This document shows, piece after piece, positions 1 to 12,162 of a stretch of 64,000 nucleotides of DNA. Made by a program: the position numbers and the translations under genes. Within the stretch, counting starts at the first letter, position 1. Each line of letters starts with the position of its first letter. The notes below the pieces were generated by a model, which saw only the letters and a program-made list of their open reading frames with translations, was not told where the DNA came from and did no database searches. Source of the stretch: Rhodosorus marinus (taxonomy: Eukaryota; Rhodophyta; Stylonematophyceae; Stylonematales; Stylonemataceae); NCBI GenBank assembly GCA_029953675.1, contig JAMWBK010000005.1, positions 2,561,001 through 2,625,000 of the forward strand. The letters are read 5' to 3'.

Positions 1-410
1 GAAGATGGTGCGCTAACTTTGCTGGCTTTGCCTCTAGTTTTGTTTGTTTGGAGGAGAGGTTTTTGGATGATAGTTTGACGTACTAGAGGCTTAGAGACTT
101 TAACTTCTGGTGGGCATCCTTTATTGAAGTATTGTAAGGTCTTTTTGTGTTTGCGAGGTTTGTCTGGGCCGTGGTTTTCGTCAATGTGAGTAGAACAAGT
201 TTTTGGGAGTTTGGATGGAGTCACGAGGAGACCCCTGAGGGAGGTACGGGAGAGAGAAACTAACCTCCTCGCGGACGAGTTTTCTTATGTTTTGGAGCGT
301 TTTGATCCGGTTTTGTTGACTATGACTATCGGTTTTGTTTTGAGTACAGGATTCTGCTTTTTTTTTTGTCTTGTGTTGTTTTAGGTGAGTATTGTGGGGT
401 AGGAGGCGGT
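1..410. other. 5' flank and leader of the bZIP gene
   Basis: No coding region is supported here. The stretch is T/G-rich with a purine-rich patch at about 212-262, and ends at the first bZIP ATG. An untranslated exon cannot be excluded. Confidence 0.4.
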
Positions 411-1782
411 ATGAGTTATTTCCCGGAAGCTGGTAGTCCCGTTTTCGGAGAAGGAAGTGGTCATGGATCTCCGTCACATCCGTTTAGAGGGGATGACGCG
501 GATGTAGGGGCGTTCAGTTTGGATCCAGAACGTGAGTGGTATCCTTGAATTGTTTTCTTTGCTTGTGATACTCCAGGTTTCTGTTGTGAATTTTCTTTTC
601 TGACTACTCCGTTCTACCCGACAGCTCATGCGGATGGCCCGTATATGGACTTTGAGCTTGCTAACATGGCGGTACCGGAGCTTCTCTCCGAAATTGATCA
701 GAACCTGATTGGCGACCTTAAAGAAGGAGCTCCCGACGTTTTGAAAGCTCTGATGAAGCAGGAGCCTGGCTACTTGGATTTTCCTCCGAACCCAAGGACA
801 GAGGAGCTAGGCAGAGCCGCAGCTTTTATTGATGACAGTGGAGTTAGCAATCAATCAGGTGAAGAACTGGACTAGCGAATTACTGTTATGAACCCCGAGA
901 GATGAAGGCAGGACCGATCTGGTCCAACCTGGATATGGATGGATGATTTCCTCATCCGACGAGAATCTGAACTGCCGGAGTTCGTGCCGTTGTTTTGCAG
1001 GATTCAAAGCTGCAGCAGTTTCCAAAAACGAGGATATGTTGGAAGAAGCTGAGCCGAACTACTTGACGAATGACGCCGTTGCCCCGGGGGCCAGTCGAAA
1101 GACTCTGTCAAACGCGTCGAATACTGTCCAGGGTACTGAATCAGCCGAAAACAATGAGGGTATCAATGTCAATGGCGGAGCGAAGAAAAAGGCCATCAGG
1201 TTAGCAGCGTGCAAAGCATCACCCTTTCTCGGCCCTTCTACAGAGGAAGAACCCGAGGAGTGTGCACGAGCGCGCACCGAGTGCATAAAATGAAGTCAGC
1301 TCCTGACCGTTCAAACCGATCATTGCGGCTTCTCTAGGGCTGAGCGGAACAGACAATCAGCAGCGGCGTCACGTGAGAGAAAGAAGCATCATATAAGGGA
1401 GCTGGAGAGAAGAGTATCCATGTTATCGATGGAAAACGCAACTTTGCAGGTTGAGCAGTTCAACAAAATCAGGGAGCGCATTGAGGAGGAAAAGAGATTG
1501 GCGGATGAGAATCAAAGGCTGAAGAATCAGGTGAACATGCCTACTGTTTCCACTTCTCGCTTTGGCGTTTGCGGGGCCTGGTGTCCGCAAGTTACTAACC
1601 GAAATTGGATTTTGCATGACTTCTGCGGTATCACACACACACAGCTTGAATTCCTTGACAGGAAAATTGACCAAGTCTCAAAACTTCTCCGCGAGGCCGG
1701 GGTCGACACGGAGACGAAAACGGAAAGCGAAAACCCGAAAACTTGGGAGCCAGGAGATTTCCCCGGGGCCAAGAAAAAGTAG
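411..1782 (+). CDS. bZIP transcription factor
   Basis: Joined exons 411-531, 625-858, 1001-1280, 1338-1530 and 1645-1782 give an unbroken 321-residue protein; all junctions are GT-AG and in phase. A basic region starts near residue 213, with the core NRQSAAASRERKKHHIREL, which fits the bZIP N-x7-R signature. A leucine/hydrophobic heptad coiled coil of about 60 residues follows. The first 210 residues are acidic and low-complexity, as in an activation or regulatory region, and the tail ends in lysines. It should bind DNA as a dimer in the nucleus. The donor of exon 3 could also be at 1260, which keeps the frame but removes seven residues before the basic region. The 114-nt intron at 1531-1644 is open in frame, so its retention would add 38 residues inside the zipper. 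It is convergent with the PPR gene. Confidence 0.85.
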
Positions 1783-2109
1783 CGTACCCATACATTCAAG
1801 TACGCTGATTGATGGCCCTTGCAATGGCACATCGCCGCGGAGCTTGCGGTTTCTCCGGCTTCTACAGTGTTGCTCACGACACGTTGTACAACGCCTTGTA
1901 CAACATCCTCCGGTGGAGCATTGATGGGTTCGAACCAAACCGTTGGGGTCGAAAGGATTGTTTCTCAATTGGCTCGACCGGAACGCTTTAGATATGTGGG
2001 TTGGTCGTTCCTTTTCTCACCAGGGTTACAATGCTCTTCCTTTTTTGTTTTTCCTCTTTTATATTCACAATAATAACATAATAGCTTTCCGATGCGTTAG
2101 TTGAATAAC
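1783..2109. other. Convergent intergenic region, bZIP/PPR
   Basis: This stretch holds the 3' ends of two converging genes. I see no further coding potential. The sequence near 1922-1937 resembles a tRNA B box but no cloverleaf can be drawn. Confidence 0.5.
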
Positions 2110-5100
2110 TTATTTCTCAGCAAGTTTGGTCTGCATCATCGAGACCGCTGTGATGACGTCATTTGGTGGGGACAAGCCCAGATCACCAGCTGTTTCCAAG
2201 GCCTTGTTGGCTGCGTCTAGGTCGGCCTTGGTGATCGCATGTCGAATGATCGTCTGCAAAAGCTGCATAGTCCAGTCTGATTGCGACTGAAGTGACGCTG
2301 CTAGCTGGATCGCTCTAGGATAGAGACCCTCCTCGCAGAGCAGTTCTGTCAGTATCTCATAGCACCTCATTGGCAGTCTCACATCCAGAGCTTGAATACA
2401 CTCGCCAAACCATTCTATCCCTTCCTGTACGCGTATGGCCTGGTTTGATCAAACCAATACCAACCCATTGAAGCGCCTGTTTCAGCATAACTCCTGAATG
2501 TGATGGGGTTTCCATGAAGTACGAGCTCTGCTGTCCTTACCTGTACTAATATTCGGAACTCTTTTGGCGCGGATAGCGACGCCCTTGTTTTTAGCATCGT
2601 TGCCAACGCGCTGGCAGCAGTGCCTGCCTCCCCACACCCCCACAACGCAATAATATAGCTCCGACAAAGTTCCTTCCAGGATCCAAGAGGAACAACAAAA
2701 AGTTAGTAGGAAACAGGCGAAAATGAGCACATATGACTCTGCTCTGTGCGTACAGCATCCTTCCCCCATCCGGCTGAAGTGGCCCGTTCCATCGTCGCCC
2801 TTACTTGATTCAAGTCCTTCCTTAAAGCAGCGATCAGCATCAGACTTGTCCAATACGCGCCTGTAGAACCATCGAACGTAAATCCAAGTTAAGCGTTGAC
2901 AACATGATCAAAAACAACCATAGTTGTTACTGCCATACCTCGGTTTTGATCATCTTTAAACAAGTAGTTGACCTTCACCGAAGCTTTGTCAAGAAGATCA
3001 GCCTCTTCAAGAGACTTCATTAGATACGTTAGACTGCGTCCATCCGGCGCTATTCCTTTGTCAGTCATCTCATCATGCAGGGCAATAGCTTCGATGGTTT
3101 TCCCTTGTCGTCTATAGACCCGCATCATCGAAGTGTACTGTACAATATTCCTTAACAAGCCGTCCTGGTGGCGACGCACACATGTAAAGGAACACGTGAG
3201 AAAGCTTGGAAGTACAAGCTTGTCGTGTTGTACGCAAAATGTTCGCTGATACCTGTCTCATCTCTTCAAAAATGCTCTCCGCTCCTTCAAAATCTCCGAG
3301 ATACGAATACGCGTTAAGCACAGAGGTCCGAACAACCAAATTACAGGAGAATCCTTTCGCCTTGAGCGTCTCGTATGTTCGAACTGCTCCTCTATGCTCG
3401 TTACTTTCGATAAACGCCTGAATTAACGTCGAAAACATATAATCACTACCTTGTATTCCGCGTCGTTGGCTCTCTTCTAGGTACTTCAAGGCACCTTGAA
3501 CATCCCCAACCTGCAATACACATTTCCGGGAAACCCAAATCAGCGCATGTAGATCTTCGGACTCAGGCAAGCTCGGTCGGGGTCACTTTTGCCATTTCCT
3601 CAGTCCCCGCGCGCAGCCGACTCTACCTTCATCCGGCTTCAGTTTGTTCGCGTGTTCGTCCTTACCTTCGCGAACGCATACATCAAGACACCTAATGCGT
3701 GCGAGTCAGCCTCGATCCCACGACTCTCCATCTCCCTAAAAAACAGTACAGCGTTCTTACAATCTCCAGCCTAATAGCATAGTAGCACAACAAAACATGC
3801 AGCCGGATGTTAGGGTGATGGCCAGACCGGTCTTCTCATAGGAAAAAGACCTCCACGACTCATTTCCTACCTTTGCAAACCCGTGGATAAGTGTCGTATA
3901 ACATATCAAGTTGGGTTGCAGCCCGGCGCTTTCTGTCATTTCAGAGTAGAGCCTTTCCATGCCGGACAGGTCCCCACTGGCCCCGCAGGCCTTTATTGCG
4001 CTTGTAAATGCTTTGACGTCCCATGCGATGTCGTATTTCGCGCTCAATTCTCGCGCATACTTGACCGCATCACTGCGCTTTCCGGGTTTGCTGTATCCCT
4101 TCATGATCGATGTTATGGTGATTGCATTTGGGACAACCTTGCAATTCTCCATTTCGCGTATAGCATTTTCCAGCTTGTCCAAGTCGCCCATTGTTGCGCA
4201 TGCGTCAATTAGGACACTGAAAGTATGTACGTCCGGCTTGTGCATGCTCTTCGTATTCACGTAGACTCGGAGGACTTGGTGAGTCTGACCTTGACGCAGG
4301 AGGCTTTTCATGCACAGGATTGTCATCGCCGAGGAAACAAATCTCGGATCAAAGTCAAGGAGATTGTACAGCTTCACAGCGTCCTGAACTCGACCAGTTC
4401 TCTTGTAATGCAGCATCAGGTTCGTGAAGTAGGACTTGTTAGGAGAAACGGATTGATCAGACAACCATCGGAACAGCTGCTGTTTGCTGCAATTGAGGTT
4501 TTCCGGAACAATCGAAAGACTAGAGGCACGAGGTGGCACATCCGAAGCTTCTCGACCTGCACTTGTACTCGTCCTTCTTCCCACCTCGCTCCCTGCGGCG
4601 TCGGCAGACCTCGTTGCTCTCCCTGAGGTTTCTTGGGAGCGCTCATCTTGTGAATAAATACTTAAAAGCGACTCTTCATCTACAGACAATCCTTGGCGTG
4701 AGAGCATTTCAGCTAGGGACGATGGATCCTTAAATATTTGACGGTCAACAACGAGCTCGCGCAATAGCATCCGAGTCAATGCCTGGTCGTCAAGAACTCT
4801 GCTCCATAGAACCCGAACAAGAGATAGAGAGTGGCTGAGAAACGACGGCTGCAAAATAATACAGGGAAAATAATGGTCGAGAAGCTTTGGAAACTGGAGG
4901 AGAGAGGCAACACATACTCTCGCAGTAACCGGAAAAAATTACTGAAAAGCTGCGCGTTTCTACTCAAAGCTGCTGCTACGAGAACACCCGCCAGAGCACT
5001 TGGCTCGTTGCCAGAAAACCGGAGCTGTCTTCTTTTGATCTGCGAGCGCGAATTTTTGTGAACGGAGGTAAATAGGGCAATGGGCCACTAATGTCTTAAG

Positions 5101-5640
5101 TAGAAACGACCTGGCGTGAACTTACCAAACCCTCGATCCTACGTTGGGAGACCAGTACCATCTTCTCAAGGACTGGACCAGCCTCGCTTCCTTTACTATT
5201 CAACGCGCTCGGATCGATGCCTTTCATTGAGCGCTTCGGATCGCCTTCAAACAATGAAAACCAGGATCCGACTACGCTCCCCGAAACCCCATGATTCTTG
5301 AAGCTCGTCCTCAGCTCTTGGAAAACTAGTTGCAATTTTAACGGATTGGACAATGCCAAAGGATTCAGATCAGCAAGAAAGAATCACAGCGACAACAACC
5401 CCTAGCCGTTTAGTAAAGTTCCTTACGGTCAGAAGGTTGCTGAAGGCGCAACGATCTGTCTGCACTATGCTTGTCCGGGACACTAACAGGCGGATTTTCT
5501 GTTGCTGAGGCTCGTCGTGCAACGCCTTGTCCGGCACAATTTTCAACCGGAGAGCACAGTTGTCTCACCTGTCCCATCAGTGCAACTCCATCCCTCACTT
5601 TTCTCGGATGAAAGGAGCCACAAAACCCCGTAACATTCAT
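2110..5640 (-). CDS. Pentatricopeptide repeat (PPR) protein
   Basis: Ten exons, in gene order 5640-5427, 5325-5126, 5039-4914, 4848-3871, 3770-3666, 3510-3253, 3164-2939, 2860-2754, 2672-2541 and 2424-2110, give about 886 residues. Many degenerate 35-residue helix pairs are visible in the middle, for example YFTNLMLHYKRTGRVQDAVK and HTFSVLIDACATMGDLDKLE. The exon 3770-3666 is exactly 105 nt and encodes one complete repeat. PPR proteins bind organellar RNA, each repeat contacting about one base, and act in processing, stability or translation. The N-terminus, here started at the Met at 5640 (an alternative is 5697), is basic and serine-rich and probably an organelle transit peptide. I see no DYW or SMR tail. 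The third-exon donor is uncertain: 4918 has a better consensus but breaks the frame. Confidence 0.85.
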
Positions 5641-6495
5641 CGTCGACCTCAAAAACTGCCGTTCCCTCTTAGAAAACTCCTCGTAAACTGCCAACAATCC
5701 CCATCCTCATCCCCACCCACCCCCCCCAAAAAACTCAAACAATACCCACAAAAGCAACAGCTCTTCTCCTACCCTACATGTTCCTCTCCATCCAAACCAC
5801 TAAACCCCTTCACAATAGAACAAAAGCCCTTCTCCTCCCAAACAAAAGATAATCTCTCCTCCAAATCACGGCGCCTCCTATTAAACTTTCCCAACTCTTT
5901 AAGAAGTAAAATTACCCTCAAGACTTCTAAGCCAAAAGACCTTCCTCGTGGCTGCTTCTTACCAACCGTCCCTTTGCCTCTAAACAAAGTCCTATTGCCA
6001 GTAATCGATTATTGGGACAGATTGTCCTACTTTTTTCTTTGGGAATTTGAAACCCAGTCGATAGCCGTGGACATGGAATACCACCCTGAAGTAAATTTTC
6101 CACTTTTGGGATTGATTTGGGGTTAATTATGAATAATGTCTAAATTAGATTGTTTCATGAGGTTATTGTTTCGGACAGCTCAGAGTTAGAGTATCGATGG
6201 TCAAGAATTAGACTCTAGGGAGGCTGGCTCAACGCGTGGTTTCGCGGGGCGACCAAGCTTTTTTGACGGGGATGGTCGACACCCAGCTGGGTTTGGTTGA
6301 TCATTTGAGAGGAGTTGGACGAAGTATCAAACTCTGTGCTCATAAACCAACGCCTGGATTCAGTCTGTAGTGTTCCAGAGGAGTTCTGGTTCCAGGTGTG
6401 TGTTTTTTTTTCGTTTCTTCGACAAACCTTCTGAGAAGCTTGTGGTGATTTGTTCCTAACATTCATTGAGGTCTTTATTGCTTTGGAAATCTGTA
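5641..6495. other. PPR upstream region and CCT2 3' flank
   Basis: From 5690 to 5990 the plus strand is strongly C/A and pyrimidine-rich, meaning purine/G-rich on the sense strand of the PPR gene, probably its leader and promoter. A 199-codon open frame on the plus strand here is low-complexity (proline, serine, lysine) and is not taken as a gene. From 6126 to 6495 I see nothing beyond the likely CCT2 3' UTR. Confidence 0.45.
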
Positions 6496-8839
6496 CTAAT
6501 GAGGCCTGTCTTCGCGCGGTCGAGGTGTTGCGCGAAGGATATCATCTACCCTCAAAATCATCTCAGCAGCCTCCGTTGCAGAATTCAACATTTGGCGCTT
6601 CAGTTTCCATGATTCAGTAACACCGAGTTCTCGCATCTAAAGAGAGCAGACAGAAGAGAAAATAGAGACGTTTAGGCTATGTTTCTGGTAGGTGTAGGTA
6701 ATCCAAGCACTATCCCGGGCTGCATGTTCAATGCTACGTACATCACCTATTGTACCATCGTTCATGTTTAAGCCGCAGGTGCTCTTCCCAGCGGCATGAG
6801 CTGCCCGTAGCTGAGCTACTAGCTCTGAAGAATCGTACCCGGCGTTGTCGGCGATGATTCCAGGTAGGGCCCGGAGGGCTCTCGCGAAGGACTCCACAGC
6901 GAGAGATTCTTTTCCTATGTACGGATAACCCGGAAAGATGTTCGGTCAGCGCCTTTTCCTTGCATCCGTACAAGCCAACGGAATCCGGCAAATCCAGTGC
7001 TCACCTGCAACCGACTTTGCGAGTTCATCAACCGCGTTGGCCATGAGGGCTTCAGAACAACCTCCACCGAGAACAGTCTTTGTCTCCTTCGCGGTTTGCG
7101 AAAGCACACAGAGTGCATCGTGCAGACTTCTCTCCGCTTCGTCTAGAAGCTGTTCATTGGCTCCGCGCAAGACAATTGTACAGGCTTCTCCTTTTGCACA
7201 CCCGGAGAACTGGATCAACCGATCCTCACCAATTATAATCTCTTGAATCTTCTCACACCGCCCGAGAACTGCAGTTTCTGGAGAATCAAATGTCGAGACC
7301 ACTTCACCGCCTGTAACGAGTGCTATTCTCTCCTGTTCAAAGCAGCGCCGAATAAAGACGCCAGAGCGATTGTCGGACCAATTGTCAGCAAGAACTTTGT
7401 ATCCTGTGGATGCAGTTCACCCAGCAACGATGGTCATGAGCAGAGTATTCTTACGATTCCGTCGAAGTCTGCATGTTCAATTGCCATAACTCCGTTGTCT
7501 GCGAAGAACTGCTCCGGGCGATTGTAGATCAGCTGCCGATTCACGAAAACGTTGCATTTATGGTCCAGAATCTTTTCGCACTTGTTCATCATTTTCTCCC
7601 TCTCGGCTTCTTCGATCTCAGCTACTCTAGCCAAGCTATCCACTCTAACCTTCGCTCCGTAGATCTTCACCTTGTCAGTGTCCTGAAAACCATTAATTAA
7701 AGAAGCAAAAGTTAGCCCGACGTACATCAAAGGCGTTCGGATATGAACTCTTGGAGATACCAGTCTGCAACGCGCAGTTGGATTCCTCGGATACTCCAGC
7801 TTACCATTGGCGTATTTGACACAAGAATCTTTGCATTTTCCATAACCTTCGGCTGTCCTACCCCCAGGGATTTAGCCAGAATGAACCCTTCTTCCAGATA
7901 TGAGTCCTTCAAGCTGCCTCCAGGTTTCTTGATGATCTGGATATGGTCCAGATTAGTGCTACCCTTCAGTCTAAGCACGGCGTCCACAGAAATCGATGAG
8001 AACTGATCCCTGGCCTGGGATAGGACTTTGGAGCTCAGCGTGGTGCACGCAATGTTGTACAAGTCATCACGCATCTTATCCGCATTGCCGCCGTTGTCGA
8101 CGGTAGCAGCAAGAAGCGCATCTTCTGCGCATGTTGCGGCCTTTCTGAACCCTGTAATACAGTGATCGGAGTGCGAGATCCTCCCGTTAGTTCGACCGAA
8201 ACCTCACACGAATGGATGGAAACTGCTTTGTTCCGTACCTGCAATGATTATTTGAGGATGAATCCTTTGGTCCACCAATTTTTCCGCTTCACGCAATAGC
8301 TCCCCGGCAAGGCAACACACTGAGGTTGTACCGTCACCAACTTCATCGTCCTGGGTTTTGGAGATGTCGACTAGGATCTAAAATCATCCATATGGAAGAC
8401 GGGAAAATTCGCGCTCAGTACGGGTGCATGAAGACCCACTCGATAGGTAAAGCGGTTAGTTCGAACCTTAGCTGCTGGGTTGTCGATGTAAATGGATTTC
8501 AAGATCGTGGCTCCGTCGTTCGTAATTGTCACAGATCCGCTTGACGACTGAAGGATCTTGTCCATTCCCTAGAAAAAAGCCGCGCAGAGGAAGAGTGGTG
8601 AGCAATCGACTCACTTTAATACGTGCGCTGCTGAAAAAAATAATCCCCTGGATCCAAGGCTGAAGCTTTTGTTGACATACCTTGGGACCCAACGTCGTTT
8701 TAACAAGATCAGTAATCGCAAGGGCTCCCACAAACGAGCTCAATCGAGCTGTTTCTCCCTTCTCCTCGGTCGCGGAATCCTTCAATACAGTCGGCACCGC
8801 ATCCAAATTGAAGGGAACTCCCGGCATAGACTGCATCAT
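6496..8839 (-). CDS. CCT2: T-complex protein 1 subunit beta (CCT2)
   Basis: Eight exons (8839-8681, 8568-8467, 8377-8239, 8151-7805, 7682-7455, 7332-7005, 6914-6742, 6636-6496) give 538 residues, close to the usual 535. It is one of eight subunits of the cytosolic group II chaperonin that folds actin and tubulin. The ATP-site motifs [17 protein letters not shown] and [10 protein letters not shown] are intact, as is [11 protein letters not shown] late in the equatorial domain. Subunit beta rather than another CCT is indicated by [20 protein letters not shown] and [18 protein letters not shown]. The start is placed at the first of two Met codons (8839/8836), because the residues after it align with the short CCT2 N-terminus. 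The frame stays open upstream to a possible acceptor at 8902, so a 5' exon near 8990 remains possible. Confidence 0.95.
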
Positions 8840-9880
8840 CTTGCCGCTCAAAAGATCAAGACTCTCGCTTGCCCCTCCTTCAACGTTTTTCCCACTCAAC
8901 AACTAAATTTCAGATTGATCGGGTCTCAATAGAAAGCAAGAATCACTATCCAAGACAAACTCTCACTTCTCACGCTCTTCACAAGATCTGAGAGGAACAA
9001 CCGCCATTCCTAAGTCTACGAAAACCGTCACACCGCACGCGGTCCAAATTTTGTAACAATCGCCGTTCTTGTTTTGGCCAAACAGACCGATGGAATATCC
9101 GGGCCAAGGGAGGTGGTCAATGTTACACGAGTGGGTTTGTTCTGAAAGTAGCATCAGCCATTCTCACCTGGCCAAGCTCAAGATGGCAAAACGCCATATT
9201 CGGTTTGCGCAGGTAGCAATCGCCTGCTTGTTTTTCCCTTGCTTTGGCATCGTCCCGCCGTGGGACATCTCGCCGTTCGGACGGATTTGGATCATTCAGA
9301 GTGCTACTTCTGATGAGTTCGAACTGCAAAGCCCGTGATGAGAATTCTTGAAAGGAGCGTTTCTTGCTTGTACGAATGAAACGAAAGAGCCCCGCAATCC
9401 GCCCTCCATGAGCTTCTCGTTTAACAAACACCCTCGAAAAAAGACACCGAAATCTTTGCATTTAGGCTATTGGTTGATTTTCTGGGACTCTACCGACGAG
9501 CGCTTGAGTTTGTCCCATCATCGGTGTCCCATTTGCTAGCGATGGTTGGGAGTGTGCGAAAGTTTTCGGATTGGATCAGCATGAGTTCCTAATGGATGTT
9601 GTCTGGAGAACGTTGAGATGTAAGCTGACCCTTGCAGAGGGTGCAGAAGGCTAGAGCTGCTGGAAAAGTTTTCTTAGGTTAGTTCTCTCTTCGATTTTAC
9701 TAAAAAATTCAACACGCCGACGGGCGAAGTATCGGGTCGCCGTAGACGTTTCAGTCGTCTCCTCCCGCGTTCGCGTCCACAGCGGACAAAATTGAAGCCA
9801 ACCGCTTCTCAGGTAGCCGTGGCACCACGAAACTGTTCGGAGCAGGCAATATGGGAAAAACTGAAAGATTGCTTTTCGAA
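8840..9880. other. CCT2 upstream / pyruvate kinase downstream region
   Basis: No supported gene. Open frames on both strands (such as 9123-9461, minus) lack recognisable motifs and plausible composition. The region should contain the CCT2 promoter and the pyruvate kinase 3' UTR. Confidence 0.4.
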
Positions 9881-12162
9881 TTACTCAACAGTCAGTACGC
9901 GGAGAACGTTCGTTGTCCCGGAGACGCCTTCTCGCATCCCAGATATCACGACCACGAGATCACCTTTCTTGCACAATCCGCTTCTTGTTGCCGCAGCTAA
10001 CGATCTAGTAATACAAGGCAATCGAAATTCAGGAAGGAGATTGATGAAAAACCAGGGTAGGTAACAAAGTTATCCACAATTCACTGTACCTCGCAATCAA
10101 ACTCTCGGTTCCCAACATGGACCCAACGACAAGAGGGAAAAGTCCTCTGTGAACCAGCAACTGTCTAGCTGTTCCTTCGTTCGCAGATACGCAGATTACC
10201 GGAGCGATGGGCCTGTATTTACAAATCTCCCTGCAAAGCATTCGGTACATTAGTAAACTCGTCTACGTCCGTATAGGAAAAGCCATTGAAGGCCTCATAC
10301 CTCGCGGTGTTCCCAGTTTCAGTAAGGCAAAGTATTAGCGAAGCGCCAAGGTCATAGGAAGTCTTCACAGAGGACGAGCAGATCGTTTCGGTAACGTTGA
10401 GCGTGCGTTTCCGCAAGAAGTGCCTCAAGGAACTGTGCACAAAATTATAGTCAATCCACCGCTCTGCTTCTCTACAAATAGAGACCATTGTTCGGACCGC
10501 CTCCGGAGCAAAATCACCCTGCGCAGTTTCACCTACGTTCCAGGAGAGGTACGCAGACCACGAAGTTGTCAGGACTGGGCTCGGAACAAGGTGGAGCTGG
10601 GAAGCTGCTGCAAGACAATCGCAGCAGATACCACAAAGGTTACTCACCGGAAAGCATGACACAGTCCGAGCCATCGAACACGGCGTTTGCGACGTCCGTG
10701 GTTTCTGCTCGAGTTGGCCGAGGGTTGTTAATCATCGAATCGAGCATTTGGGTTGCCGTCACGACGGGTTTTCCAGCAATATTACACTTTGCGATCATCA
10801 TTTTCTGTGCTATAGTAACCTTCTCCGTCGGAATTTCAATTCCAAGGTCTCCTCTCGCCACCAAAATTCCATCGGATAGAGACAGAATCTCATCAAAGTT
10901 CTCGAGACCTTCCTGATTCTCGATCTGGTGGCAAAGGGTTGGGAGCACCCTCACATTCAGAGAGCACATTAAGGGAAACCATATTCCGAAAGCTTGTTAT
11001 CCGAATCAACATACCTTTGAGAACATTTTTATGTTGGAGCCACCGTGCATATCCAAAAACTGCCTTACCCTCTTCGCGTCCTCCGCCTTCCGGATGAAAC
11101 TCGCCGCGACAATGTCAACCTTCTGTTCACAGGAGAATATCAGATCGTGCTCGTCCTTTGCCGTCAGTGTCGGCATATCAGTCCGAATTCCAGGAAGGTT
11201 GACGCCCTGTTGACAACATTCGAGATTCTGAGCCTAAGCGCAATTTCATTCTGGACCAGGACAGAGTGGCTTCTAATCACACCTTAAGTTCTCCTAGAAC
11301 AGCATCTGCAACAACGGTGCATTCGACGTTTTTGCCCTTGATATCCGTTACTATAAGATGTACTAGACCATCGTCGATCAAGATATCTCTTCCAGGAGCC
11401 ATGACCTGCGTCACAGACGAGTTTTCTCTTTCAGCACGTTTGTAGAGATGTAGACTGGTTTCTCTATAAGGAGAGTTTCATGTTTCAGAATGAAAGTGGA
11501 AAACAGTCTGGCTTCCAGACTACACCAGTAGACAATCTTCTGGGTGGACCTTTTTCTTAGACGATTCGGGCTTTTATCGTACCTGACTTAGATTTGAGTA
11601 GCTCACACCGAACGCTGTCTCATCCCCTAAAAAGTTAAGGTCGGGCATTATTGTGATAGTGCTTCCGCCTTTGAGCGTGACCTTGGTTTCCCGATGGAGA
11701 GATTGATTCTAGGAGTCTTAGCATCGCGAGATTTCGGTACGGGGGAGGTCAAGAGTGATAAAAGAGCAGATTCATACCGGTTGGGAATTTTTGAGCTTTC
11801 CGGTGCGGGCTTTGGCACCCCGCGTATCCACCAGTATTGCACACATTCGCTTGGTCGCGGCCAAGTACATTCGCAAATTTTGTACAATCTAGCCGGTGCG
11901 AGTAGTTATTGGTTCAGAGCGCTTGCAAGTGATACAGAAGGTTGTGATCAATTCTCACCTCAAGATGCTGCTGTGAATTCCCCTGTGCAAAGTTCAAGCA
12001 GGCAACGTTCATCCCAGACTCCACAAGCTCCGAAATGGATTCTGGATCCTTCGTCTTCGGACCAAGATGGCATATTACTTTCGTTCTAACAGCCCCCTTA
12101 GCGGGAGAAAACGAGTCGTTAGCTTTGAAATCGATTGCTTGATTGTTCTCTAGAGTAGACAT
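9881..12162 (-). CDS. Pyruvate kinase with altered N-terminal active-site residues
   Basis: Nine exons (12162-11959, 11888-11778, 11708-11583, 11405-11283, 11206-11015, 10924-10648, 10532-10301, 10230-10090, 10004-9881) give 509 residues, a typical length, with no plastid presequence. It would convert phosphoenolpyruvate and ADP to pyruvate and ATP in the cytosol. The barrel motifs are intact: [44 protein letters not shown] and PRPTRAE. The usual NVARxNFSHG has become [10 protein letters not shown], so the phosphate/PEP-binding arginine is cysteine and the potassium-ligand serine is alanine. The next motif reads [10 protein letters not shown] where DTKGPEIRTG is usual; this places lysine at the position (Glu117 in muscle enzyme) linked to potassium dependence. 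The C-terminal domain is complete. It could be a potassium-independent enzyme or a weakly active paralogue. The acceptor of exon 3 could instead lie 27 nt downstream. Confidence 0.92.

Noticed and set aside
1920-1945. tRNA B-box-like GGTTCGAACC
   Set aside because: No matching A box, acceptor stem or anticodon arm could be drawn around it.
5527-6126. Long plus-strand open frame of 199 codons
   Set aside because: Low-complexity Pro/Ser/Lys translation of a pyrimidine-rich leader, opposite the PPR gene start; no motif.
9123-9461. Minus-strand open frame of 112 codons upstream of CCT2
   Set aside because: Arg/Phe-rich with no motif and no supporting splice partners; overlapping frames on the other strand are equally open.
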